Of a stretch of 14,545 bases of DNA, positions 5,867 through 13,059 are shown piece after piece. The notes below the pieces were generated by a model that saw only the letters and a program-made list of their open reading frames with translations, was not told the DNA's origin and did not search any database. Within the stretch, counting starts at the first letter, position 1; each line of letters opens with the position of its first letter. This DNA comes from an uncultured Collinsella sp. (GTDB taxonomy: Bacteria; Actinomycetota; Coriobacteriia; Coriobacteriales; Coriobacteriaceae): positions 1 to 14,545 of the forward strand of contig URNU01000014.1 of assembly GCA_900549275.1 (NCBI GenBank), read 5' to 3'. The translations under genes were made by a program, and so were the position numbers.

Positions 5867-8308
5867 GTGAACGCCTTTGACCGCTACGCCCCGTTTATCC
5901 AAGACTTCATCTACTCCCACGATTGGGAGAGTCTGCGCTCTATCCAGGTTGCAGCGGCAGACGCCATCTTTAACACGCAAGATAATGTGCTCCTGACGGC
6001 ATCCACGGCTTCCGGCAAAACCGAGGCAGCCTTCTTTCCCATCCTGACCGAGTTTTGGGAGAACCCGCCCGCAAGCGTGGGCGCCCTCTACATCGGCCCC
6101 CTCAAGGCGCTCATCAATGATCAGTTCGTCCGTCTCAACGACCTCTGCGAAGAGGCCGATATCCCTGTCTGGCACTGGCATGGCGATGTCTCGCAGTCGC
6201 ACAAGGCTAAGCTCATCAAAAAACCGAGCGGCATCTTGCAGATTACGCCCGAGTCGCTCGAAGCGCTCTTAATCCATAAGCACATGGCGATCCCGCGCAT
6301 GTTTTGCGACCTGCGCTATGTGGTCATCGACGAGGTCCATTCGCTCATGCGCGGCGACCGCGGCGGGCAGACGCTCTGCCTTATCGAGCGGCTCTCGCGC
6401 ATGGCTGGTGTGCAGCCCCGTCGCATTGGCCTTTCCGCTACCATCGGCGACCCCGAGCGCACGGGCGCTTTTCTCTCACAGGGAACGGGGCGCAACTGCG
6501 TTATCCCCCGCTTTGAGGAACCGCGCCGCGTGTGGCGCATCTCCATGGAGCACTTCTACAACTCGGGTCCCCAGGCACAGCAGCGGGGATTCGAGAGCAC
6601 GGGTCCTCAAGAGGCCGAAGTGCTTGCGTGCGAGCGCATCGAGGCGGCATCCGCGGCACTGCCCGCCGACGCCCAAGACATGCGTCACAGCGGACAGCTC
6701 ACACAAGAGGAGCGCCGTCAACGTCGTGAGCGGGCACGGGGCAAGGCCGCTCCCAAGGACCGCCAAACTTCCTCGGCCCCCGAGGGCGAAGTCGACATCC
6801 CACGAGCGACCGAGCAGGCGCTTCTCAACCCCACCGACACCGCGCCCGAAAACGCCGACCCCGGCATGGGCTATATCTTCGAACACACCCGCGGGCGCAA
6901 GTGCCTGGTCTTTGCCAACTCGCGCGAGGAGGCAGAGGCCGTGTGCTCCATGCTGCGCAGCTACTGCGAGAGCCAGCACGAGCCCGACCGCTTTCTCATC
7001 CACCACGGCAATCTTTCGGCATCGCTGCGTGAGACGGCAGAAGAGCTCATGCGCGACGAGGAGCAGGCACAGACGACCGTCACCACCTCTACGCTGGAAC
7101 TCGGTATCGATATCGGCCGTCTGGAGCGTGCGTTTCAGATCGACGCGCCGTTTACCGTCAGCTCCTTTTTGCAGCGAATGGGCCGCACGGGGCGCCGCGA
7201 TCTTCCGCCCGAGATGTGGTTTGTCATGCGCGAGGAAGAGCCCGAGCCGCGCACGATGATGCCCGAGACCATTCCGTGGAAGCTCTTGCAGGGCATCGCG
7301 CTCGTACAACTCTATCGCGAGGAAAAGTGGGTCGAGCCGCCCGAGCTCGATCGACTCCCCTACAGCCTGCTCTACCACCAGACTATGTCGACGCTTGCCA
7401 GCACCGGAGAGCTCACGCCGGCAGAGCTTGCCCAGCGTGTGCTCACGCTCAGCTATTTTCATCGCATCTCGGCCGATGACTATCGCGTGTTGCTGCGTCA
7501 CCTCATTAAGATCGACCATATCCAAGTCACCGAGGGCGGCGGACTCATCGTGGGTCTCGCGGGCGAGCGCATCATTAACAACTTTAAGTTCTACGCCGTG
7601 TTCCAGGAAAACGAGGAGTTTACCGTTCGCAGCGAATCGGCCGAGCTAGGCACGATTGTCAACCCGCCACCACCTGGCGAGCGCATCGCCATCGCGGGCC
7701 ATTGCTGGATCGTCGAGGAAGTGGACTGGAAGCGTCACACCGTCTTTGCCACGCAGGTCAAGGGCCGAGTGCCGGCCTACTTTGGCGACTGCCCCGGAGA
7801 CATTAACACGCATGTGCTCGAGCGCATGCGCAAGGCGCTCAACGAGCACGCGGCGTATCCGTACCTTATGGGTAACGCGCGGGCCCGTCTGGCGCAGGCT
7901 CGCCATACGGCCGAGATTTCGGGTGCGGGGACCAAGCCGCTCATTAACCTGGGCGGCGACACCTGGGTGCTCTTCCCCTGGCTGGGCAGCTACGCCTTTT
8001 TGGCACTCGAGCGCATGCTCAAGATTAAATGTGCCGCTGAGCTGGGCCTTCGCGGACTCGACCCGTCGCGCCCGTACTTTATGCAGTTTAAAATGAAGGC
8101 CGACGAGGAGACGTTCTTTGAGGTGCTCACCGCCGAGGCCGAGAAGGACTTCGATCCCATCGAACTCGTCTATCCCGGCGAGGTGCCTTACTTTGATCGT
8201 TACGATGAGTTCGTTCCCGAAGAGCTCGTGCGCAAGGGCTTTGCCGAAGGCGTGCTCGACATCGAGGGCATGAAGCAGCGCGTCCGCAGCTGGCGCGACC
8301 ACACATAA
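5867..8308 (+). CDS. brxHI: BrxHI/Lhr-type SF2 DEAD/DEAH-box helicase
   Basis: An 813-residue helicase; GTG 5867 is preceded by AGGAGG. All main SF2 motifs are intact: motif I TASTASGKT (residues 44-52), motif II DEVH (155-158), motif III SAT (190-192), a RecA2 start at KCLVFANSREEAEAVC, motif V TTSTLELGIDI with G413/D415, and motif VI QRMGRTGRR (436-444), which is the Lhr-like form. A charged, Gln/Arg-rich linker (about 230-335) separates the two RecA domains. The C-terminal half carries the Lhr-style winged-helix and beta-barrel region (EEFTVRSESAELGTIV, then GHCWIVEEVDW). No nuclease motif was found. In type 2 BREX this helicase partners BrxD, matching the upstream gene. The family acts as ATP-driven DNA translocases, mostly 3'-5'. 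The gene ends 27 bases before a convergent minus-strand gene. Confidence 0.88.
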   Translation: MNAFDRYAPFIQDFIYSHDWESLRSIQVAAADAIFNTQDNVLLTASTASGKTEAAFFPILTEFWENPPASVGALYIGPLKALINDQFVRLNDLCEEADIPVWHWHGDVSQSHKAKLIKKPSGILQITPESLEALLIHKHMAIPRMFCDLRYVVIDEVHSLMRGDRGGQTLCLIERLSRMAGVQPRRIGLSATIGDPERTGAFLSQGTGRNCVIPRFEEPRRVWRISMEHFYNSGPQAQQRGFESTGPQEAEVLACERIEAASAALPADAQDMRHSGQLTQEERRQRRERARGKAAPKDRQTSSAPEGEVDIPRATEQALLNPTDTAPENADPGMGYIFEHTRGRKCLVFANSREEAEAVCSMLRSYCESQHEPDRFLIHHGNLSASLRETAEELMRDEEQAQTTVTTSTLELGIDIGRLERAFQIDAPFTVSSFLQRMGRTGRRDLPPEMWFVMREEEPEPRTMMPETIPWKLLQGIALVQLYREEKWVEPPELDRLPYSLLYHQTMSTLASTGELTPAELAQRVLTLSYFHRISADDYRVLLRHLIKIDHIQVTEGGGLIVGLAGERIINNFKFYAVFQENEEFTVRSESAELGTIVNPPPPGERIAIAGHCWIVEEVDWKRHTVFATQVKGRVPAYFGDCPGDINTHVLERMRKALNEHAAYPYLMGNARARLAQARHTAEISGAGTKPLINLGGDTWVLFPWLGSYAFLALERMLKIKCAAELGLRGLDPSRPYFMQFKMKADEETFFEVLTAEAEKDFDPIELVYPGEVPYFDRYDEFVPEELVRKGFAEGVLDIEGMKQRVRSWRDHT

Positions 8309-8325
8309 AACCAGTCTTTTTTGGG
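8306..8325 (-). repeat. Intergenic motif copy 2, opposite orientation
   Basis: The reverse complement reads CCCAAAAAAGACTGGTTTTA, close to the motif at 5755-5773 with one gap and a few changes. It fills most of the 27-base gap between two convergent genes. It contains a T6 run on the plus strand but no strong stem, so it is not a convincing terminator alone. Confidence 0.3.
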
Positions 8326-8335
8326 ACGAGGAGAC

Positions 8336-9214
8336 TTACTTGTCGTGAAGGACGGTACCGAGGAAGTCGGCGTCGAAGGGCACGGCTTCGGCAAAGGCGT
8401 AGTTGCCGTCGCTGGCGATGAGCAGGTAGTTCTCCTCGCCGCCAAACTCTGTATCGCCACATGGGACCACCCAGGCGTGAGCGAATACCTCGAGTGCCGT
8501 GGCAGCGCAATCGCGCAGGAACGTCACGTCGCTCCCCCTGTTCGCACTCACGATATTGGCAACATAGATGCCCCCGGGATTCAGGCTGCCCCGCACTAAA
8601 CGCAACGCCTCAACCGTCGCCAGCTCGCGTACGGGCTCGGCACCGCCAAAGCAATCGCTCACGACCACGTCGTAGCGACGATGGCCCACGCTCGTCACAC
8701 CCAAATACGAGCGAGCCTCAGCGGTTATCACCCGCAGGCGATCGCCCGCCGCGCGCTCCAGCTCGTCTAGGTAGAACCAGCGGCGCGCCAGGCGCGTAAC
8801 CTCGGCATCGTACTCAATGACGTCCATGCGCAAGCTCTCGTGCGACATCAGCGCGAACTTGGGATAGGCAAACCCACCGCCACCCAGCATAAGCATACGG
8901 TCGATGCCGTGACCATAAGCGTCGCGCATCGCATCCTCGGACTCAAACACGTCGTCAAACGCACGATAGTACGCAAAGACGGGCTCTGCCCAACGCTCGC
9001 CAACGTAACTTGCGCTTTGGTAGACGCCGCCTTGCACCAACACGCGAATCTCATCGCCGCCCTCATCGTGCACGCGTTTCACACGCGCCAACCCATTGCG
9101 GGTTCGCGCAACCTGCAGACAGGCAGCACGAACAGCGACGGCGGCCGCACCAAGCGCCGCGGCTCCCAGAGCAACGCCGGCAACGACGCCGGCAGAAACA
9201 CTCGGCTTGTTCAT
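8336..9214 (-). CDS. Spermidine-synthase-like (class I methyltransferase fold) protein with N-terminal membrane segment
   Basis: A 292-residue protein. Residues about 7-33 are Ala/Val/Gly-rich and hydrophobic, likely one membrane helix or an uncleaved signal anchor. The rest has the spermidine-synthase fold in its 'fused MFS/spermidine synthase' style: motif I MLMLGGGGFAYPKF (107-120), an acidic loop DVIEYDAEV (131-139), TAEARSYL (164-171), and DVVVSDCFGG (182-191) where aminopropyltransferases carry their catalytic Asp region; LNPGGIYVANIVS follows at 211-223. It probably binds SAM or decarboxylated SAM at the membrane. True polyamine synthesis is uncertain because the SDCFGG segment differs from the usual D-S/T-D-P form. 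Its ATG begins on the base after the Elp3 stop codon, and its AAAGGAG site lies in the last Elp3 codons, so translation is coupled. Confidence 0.75.
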   Translation of the reverse strand: MNKPSVSAGVVAGVALGAAALGAAAVAVRAACLQVARTRNGLARVKRVHDEGGDEIRVLVQGGVYQSASYVGERWAEPVFAYYRAFDDVFESEDAMRDAYGHGIDRMLMLGGGGFAYPKFALMSHESLRMDVIEYDAEVTRLARRWFYLDELERAAGDRLRVITAEARSYLGVTSVGHRRYDVVVSDCFGGAEPVRELATVEALRLVRGSLNPGGIYVANIVSANRGSDVTFLRDCAATALEVFAHAWVVPCGDTEFGGEENYLLIASDGNYAFAEAVPFDADFLGTVLHDK

Positions 9215-11122
9215 CTAGAGCTCCTTTTGCAGATAAAGGCCATGGTCATAAAATCCAAGATGGCGATAGTACTCGCGCGTACCGATCGCGCTAATCACGT
9301 TGATGCGCGCATAACCCGCATCCCGGGCAATCTCGCACGCACGCTCAACGAGCAAACGCCCCAACCCGTGATGCTGCGCCGCCTGGCCTTGATCCCCCAC
9401 GCGCGCCGCCATGCCATACACGTGCACCTCGCGAATCATCGCCTCGTCCGGCGTCGTCGGCAACTCATCCGCATGCGCGGCAACAAACGAATGGTCGGGC
9501 AACGACAACCGCAAAAAGCCCACGATTTTGCCCTGCGGCGTCATCCACTGCAAAAAACGCTCGCGCGTCACCGGCGTCTCGTACGCCACTTCCTCGTCAA
9601 GGGTCAGCTCATGCAAGTCGGCACCCGCCGTGCTGATCTCGCGATAGCGAATCTCGCGCACCGTCGCACCGTCACCCCGAGCAGCTAGGCGGTTCTCAAC
9701 GAGCTGACGCAGGTTAGGCTTCTTGTTGCCCACCATGATGTCATCGGAGCTAAAATCGCGGATCATGCGGCTGATACGGCAGAACGCCGGCGTCACCACG
9801 ATGTCGTCGGCCAGCACGTCGAGCAGCTCTTCCTCGGTATAGGGACGCCACTCGCCGCGCTCGTAACAGCCCACCAGACGCGAGCCCTCGATGAGCGCGC
9901 ACGGGTAAACCTTGACCTCGTCGGGCATAAAGGCCCCTTCGGTCATAAAGCGCTCGTAGTCGCGCTTGTCCCCCTCGGGCGTGGCGCCCAGCAAGTTGAG
10001 CATAAAATGCGCATGGATCTTAAAGCCAAACAGGCGCGCAAGCGAAAACGCCCGCTCGATCTGAGCCACCGAAATGCGACGCTCGTTGATATCGAGCAGG
10101 TGCTGGTCAAGGCTCTGAATACCCATCTGAATCTTGGTGCAGCCCAGGCGGCGGATGAGTGTGAGGGCCTGCGGCGTTACTGCATCGGGGCGCGTCTCGA
10201 TAACGAGCCCCACCACACGATGCTTCGCCGTCTCGTTGATACGCTGCTGGCGCTCGAGCTCTTCCATCGTTGTCGTTTGCCACTCGGCAACCTCGCCCCA
10301 CGGCGTACCAGGGCCGTACAGACGACGCACCGCGCGGTTATAGCCGCCCACGGCAGCATCCACACGCTCCTGCTCGTCGGCAACGCCGGCAGCAAGCTCA
10401 GCCTCGTCTGTCGCAATGCCGGCGGCCCGATAGCGCTCGCGGCGCTCTACTACCACCGGCGGCAGGGCATCGGCGGGAGCGTCATCGAGCAGGCGCCCCG
10501 CCTCGGCACGGCTGATGCCCGGACGCGCCAACATGGGGTTTGCCGCCACGCCGGCGACGGCATCGTCATTGAGCGCACGGAAAAGCTCCGACATAAACCA
10601 TGTCTGGTACCCTTGCGAATAGTCGCTCCAGGTGCCACCGAGCACGATGAGCTCTATCTTGTCGGTCGCATGCCCCATCTGCGAAAGCGCGGTCAGACGA
10701 GCGCTCACCTGCAGATACGGGTCAAAGCAATTTTGCTCTGCACGGGCACACGCCGGCTCAGCGTGCAGATAGCTTTTGGGCATGCGCAGATCGTTGGGGC
10801 AAAACAGACAATCGCCCGAGCACGGCCACGGCTTGGTGATGACGGTAATGGTCGCCACGCCCGAAGCCGTTCGGCGCGGCTTCATACGCAGCGCCTGCAG
10901 CAGTTGACGTTCCAGATCGGAATCGACATTCCACGCAGCCCACCGAGCCGGCTCCTCGCGTTTAACCCGCTGGTAGAACGGCAGCAGACGGCGCTTGGCC
11001 AAATCGCGTTTGTCGGCGCCCTCACGGCGCGCCTCGGCATGTATCAATTTGACGAGCGCTTTGTCGTCCACGGTCTCGCCGCGACGCAGAGCCTCGAGTA
11101 TGTTCAAGATAATCTGTTCCAT
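9215..11122 (-). CDS. elp3: Elp3: radical SAM/GNAT tRNA uridine-34 carboxymethylation enzyme
   Basis: A 635-residue enzyme. The radical SAM cluster motif is CSGDCLFC (C101, C105, C108), followed by the Elp3-specific SYLHAEPACARA and FDPYLQVSARL. Further blocks are ELIVLGGTWSDY, WFMSELFRALN, RVVGLVIETRPDA (302-314) and IQMGIQSLDQ (331-340). The C-terminal GNAT domain shows QHHGLGRLLVERA (583-595), INVISAIGTREYYRHLGFYD and the end LYLQKEL, all typical of Elp3. It uses SAM and an acyl-CoA to build 5-carboxymethyl-type side chains on U34 of tRNA. At 635 residues it exceeds common Elp3 lengths (about 480-550) because of a roughly 100-residue insertion (about 188-290) between the barrel strands. 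No other Elongator subunit is present, as usual in bacteria. It is co-transcribed with the spermidine-synthase-like gene downstream. Confidence 0.93.
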   Translation of the reverse strand: MEQIILNILEALRRGETVDDKALVKLIHAEARREGADKRDLAKRRLLPFYQRVKREEPARWAAWNVDSDLERQLLQALRMKPRRTASGVATITVITKPWPCSGDCLFCPNDLRMPKSYLHAEPACARAEQNCFDPYLQVSARLTALSQMGHATDKIELIVLGGTWSDYSQGYQTWFMSELFRALNDDAVAGVAANPMLARPGISRAEAGRLLDDAPADALPPVVVERRERYRAAGIATDEAELAAGVADEQERVDAAVGGYNRAVRRLYGPGTPWGEVAEWQTTTMEELERQQRINETAKHRVVGLVIETRPDAVTPQALTLIRRLGCTKIQMGIQSLDQHLLDINERRISVAQIERAFSLARLFGFKIHAHFMLNLLGATPEGDKRDYERFMTEGAFMPDEVKVYPCALIEGSRLVGCYERGEWRPYTEEELLDVLADDIVVTPAFCRISRMIRDFSSDDIMVGNKKPNLRQLVENRLAARGDGATVREIRYREISTAGADLHELTLDEEVAYETPVTRERFLQWMTPQGKIVGFLRLSLPDHSFVAAHADELPTTPDEAMIREVHVYGMAARVGDQGQAAQHHGLGRLLVERACEIARDAGYARINVISAIGTREYYRHLGFYDHGLYLQKEL

Positions 11123-11134
11123 GTCCCCATTGTA
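11123..11134 (-). promoter_or_regulatory. TACAAT -10 box placed for a leaderless elp3 transcript
   Basis: On the minus strand TACAAT occupies 11134 down to 11129, and GGGGAC separates it from ATG 11122. A start seven bases after the hexamer would fall on the A of that ATG, giving an mRNA without a leader. No good ribosome binding site exists (only GGGGAC, too close). The -35 is weak: GTGACG at 11160-11155 with a 20-base spacer. Confidence 0.35.
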
Positions 11135-11142
11135 AAGGCAAA

Positions 11143-11172
11143 GGCGCCGAAGCCCGTCACGGCTCCGGCGCC
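11143..11172 (-). terminator. GC-rich hairpin ending the XRE-DUF4097 operon
   Basis: Arms 11143-11154 (GGCGCCGAAGCC) and 11161-11172 (GGCTCCGGCGCC) pair over 12 positions with one A-C mismatch and a 6-base loop. On the minus strand the stem is followed by TTTGCCTTTAC, a broken T tract. It lies 48 bases after the DUF4097 stop and just before the elp3 start, so it separates the two transcription units. Confidence 0.65.
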
Positions 11173-11219
11173 TCCATCAAAGAGCATGCCTATATGTACC
11201 GATCTCCGAAAACCGCATG

Positions 11220-12119
11220 TCACTCCGGATCAAACGACATGTCGCCCGAACCGACCTCAAAACGATACGTAGCAGACTTATCGCCGTTATCGAATTCAAG
11301 ATTCAAAATGGTCTCGCCGTCGTAGCCAAGCGGAAGGAAATCGCTCTCGAAGTCGCCGCTGCCCAAGGTGAGGCTCGCCTTAAAGCCCGTCGAGTTCGGA
11401 ACCGTCATCTCCACATCGCCCGAGCCCACATTCACGTCCATCGACTTCGCGGGGGCCTGGTAGAGCTCGAACGTCACATCGCCCGAACCGACCTCGGCAT
11501 TCAGAGTGTCGGTCACGGTGCCCGTAAACGCGACGTCTCCCGAGTCCAACGTCAAATCAAAGTCGTGGCACGCAATGTCCGCGACCGTCAGGTCTCCCAA
11601 CCCCACGTTTGCCGTAATGCCCATCATGTTATCGGCAAGCTCACGCGGCAGTTCAATGGTGACCTTACGGTCATGGGCGCGCTCGTCATCGCAGTCGAAC
11701 TGGCTAATCTTGAGTGTAGAGCCCTCGATCTTGGCTAGATTATGAGTGGCGGCATCGGAAGCAGATGCCCCCTTTGCAACGTGCCCGCTTTCGATGACAC
11801 GTACCGGTCCGTCAGAGACACGTTTAACCTCGACCGTCCCCGACGTCACATCCAAGTCGAGCGATTGGAACGCGTCTTCGTCAAAGGTCGTACACGAAAG
11901 CTGCTGAGGCTGAGCGGAATAGTTACCGTCATCCAAAAGATCGCCCTCGTCCGCCACATCGTCCATACCAGACAGGCCGGATACAACATCGTCGAGATCC
12001 CACGGGCCATCAAAATGAATCAATGTCCGCGAAACGCCAAAGACAAGCCCAACAATGAGCACAAACGCTCCGATGCCAACACCCAGGCGTACCTTGGATT
12101 CATGCGAAAGCTTCATCAT
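11220..12119 (-). CDS. DUF4097 beta-repeat membrane-anchored protein
   Basis: A 299-residue protein with one membrane helix at about 12-30 (VGIGAFVLIVGLVFGV) and an outside domain made of repeating short beta units. Seven turns are visible: VTSGTVEV (91), VGLGDLTV (172), LDSGDVAF (191), VGSGDVTF (210), VGSGDVEM (231), LGSGDFES (252) and VGSGDMSF (289). This xxSGDaxa pattern is the mark of DUF4097, the putative adhesin or beta-helix family that includes LiaG-like proteins and is often encoded with envelope-stress regulators. The start codons ATGATG at 12119 overlap the stop of the upstream XRE gene (ATGA), so the two are translationally coupled. There is no wall-sorting motif. Its role is probably envelope sensing or protection, as a partner of the regulator; that is inferred from context. 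Confidence 0.85.
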   Translation of the reverse strand: MMKLSHESKVRLGVGIGAFVLIVGLVFGVSRTLIHFDGPWDLDDVVSGLSGMDDVADEGDLLDDGNYSAQPQQLSCTTFDEDAFQSLDLDVTSGTVEVKRVSDGPVRVIESGHVAKGASASDAATHNLAKIEGSTLKISQFDCDDERAHDRKVTIELPRELADNMMGITANVGLGDLTVADIACHDFDLTLDSGDVAFTGTVTDTLNAEVGSGDVTFELYQAPAKSMDVNVGSGDVEMTVPNSTGFKASLTLGSGDFESDFLPLGYDGETILNLEFDNGDKSATYRFEVGSGDMSFDPE

Positions 12120-12838
12120 TCGTCACCCTCTTTGGCACATGGCTTAGCGGTGGTCGTGGTAGCCACGTCAGCATCAGGTTCCGCAGAAGCATCCTTCCCC
12201 TGGGCCTTGATCGCCACCGACGCCGGACCAACCTGAATATCCCCGCGCGCCCAATCACCATCGAGCGCACGCGCCACCCAGTGATAGATGGGAATCGTAA
12301 AGAAGATCAGCGCGGCAAAGGGGCCGGCACCAAACAGGAACATCAGCAAAAAGAACAGCAGCCAGCACACGGCCCAATACGGGAACGACTGGAACGGGCC
12401 CTTCACCGGAGTCGAGCCAACCGCGGTGCCACTCGTCGCCTGCGCCGTAGCGGCATTGGCGGCCTGCGCACTCCAGCTTGCCGCCTGCGCCGCCTTGGCC
12501 GCGGCATCACTTGCCTGCGTAGCTGCCTCCGTGGCGCGTGCCGCCGCCTCATGGGTGCGGGCGCGCTCCGCCGCCTCGGCCTCGCGCTGACGGGCGCGGT
12601 CCTCGTTCTCAAACTCGATATCGTCCTCGATCTCATCGCTCGGATTGAGCAGCTCGTCCAGGCTCACGCCATAGAGTTTGGCGAGCGAGATCAGATTCTC
12701 GGTATCGGGCGAGCTCTCCGCGCGCTCCCATTTGCTGACCGCCTGGCGCGACAGTCCCAGCTTTCGTGCCAGCCCTTCTTGGCTAAAACCCTTGCTGCGG
12801 CGAAGGTCGGCGAGCCGCTGCGCAGTTTCTACATTCAT
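12116..12838 (-). CDS. XRE-family HTH regulator with C-terminal membrane segments
   Basis: A 240-residue protein. ATG 12838 is chosen because AGGAGGA lies just upstream and the protein then begins directly with the helix-turn-helix (residues about 5-63: LRRSKGFSQEGLARKLGLS, then RQAVSKWERAESSPD). An acidic segment (67-80) leads into a long Ala/Glu/Gln-rich, probably helical stretch (82-137) and two hydrophobic helices (about 154-170 and 172-190), then a short polar tail. It therefore looks like a membrane-bound DNA-binding protein, with the Ala-rich stalk linking DNA to membrane. It shares an ATGA overlap with the DUF4097 gene, an arrangement known for envelope-stress regulator pairs. It may repress its own promoter through the palindromes upstream. 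The frame extends upstream to 13087, but that part runs across the palindromes and has no initiation signal. Confidence 0.85.
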   Translation of the reverse strand: MNVETAQRLADLRRSKGFSQEGLARKLGLSRQAVSKWERAESSPDTENLISLAKLYGVSLDELLNPSDEIEDDIEFENEDRARQREAEAAERARTHEAAARATEAATQASDAAAKAAQAASWSAQAANAATAQATSGTAVGSTPVKGPFQSFPYWAVCWLLFFLLMFLFGAGPFAALIFFTIPIYHWVARALDGDWARGDIQVGPASVAIKAQGKDASAEPDADVATTTTAKPCAKEGDE

Positions 12839-12960
12839 GGTTCCTCCTATGTGATGCCAGCCGTGCCGCCGGACCGTTTTTGTTCTTAAGGCGCCTTGCA
12901 CAGTTAAAAATCTATCCGCCACCGCCAAAAGCATGCCACCTATTCTAGTGAGATTTTTGA

Positions 12961-12973
12961 CAACCGGCGGTTG
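12961..12973. promoter_or_regulatory. Perfect palindrome CAACCGGCGGTTG, candidate operator
   Basis: Two 6-base arms (CAACCG and CGGTTG) flank one central base. It lies about 120 bases upstream of the XRE start and beside a possible minus-strand -10 at 12947-12942. Such a site suits a dimeric HTH regulator. Binding by the adjacent regulator is inference. Confidence 0.4.
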
Positions 12974-12974
12974 C

Positions 12975-13003
12975 GGACACACATGAGCTGCGGAAATGTG
13001 TCC
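12975..13003. promoter_or_regulatory. Inverted repeat GGACACA-15-TGTGTCC, candidate operator
   Basis: Perfect 7-base arms lie at 12975-12981 and 12997-13003 with a 15-base spacer, almost touching the palindrome at 12961-12973. The spacer adds a half-repeat (TGCGGA occurs twice, near 12972 and 12989). The pair lies between the two divergent promoters and could serve either one. Confidence 0.35.
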
Positions 13004-13029
13004 AAACAAAGCAATGGCACCTAGCCCGG

Positions 13030-13059
13030 TTGTCCCCGTTGCGGCGTTAACGGTAGTAT
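13030..13059 (+). promoter_or_regulatory. Promoter candidate for the methyltransferase gene
   Basis: TTGTCC (13030-13035) and TAGTAT (13054-13059) each match the consensus at four of six positions with an 18-base spacer. Transcription would start near 13066, about 40 bases before GTG 13106. It also excludes the in-frame ATG at 13058 as the start, since that ATG overlaps the -10 box. Confidence 0.45.

Noticed and set aside
6476..7525. 349-codon open frame on the minus strand inside the helicase gene
   Set aside because: It lies opposite intact helicase motifs, has no ribosome binding site or recognisable domain, and is explained by G/C-rich third codon positions.
2693..8308. Tellurite-resistance operon
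   Set aside because: Only TerB-N/TerB-C-type domains are present; there is no terA, terC, terD, terE or terZ, and the partners are a BrxD ATPase and a helicase.
2693..8308. Complete type 2 BREX system
   Set aside because: The methylase, phosphatase, kinase and pglY genes are absent from both flanks within the window.
10007..11272. 421-codon open frame on the plus strand opposite elp3
   Set aside because: The minus strand carries clear Elp3 motifs throughout; the plus-strand translation is rich in Arg, His and Pro, as in GC-driven shadow frames.
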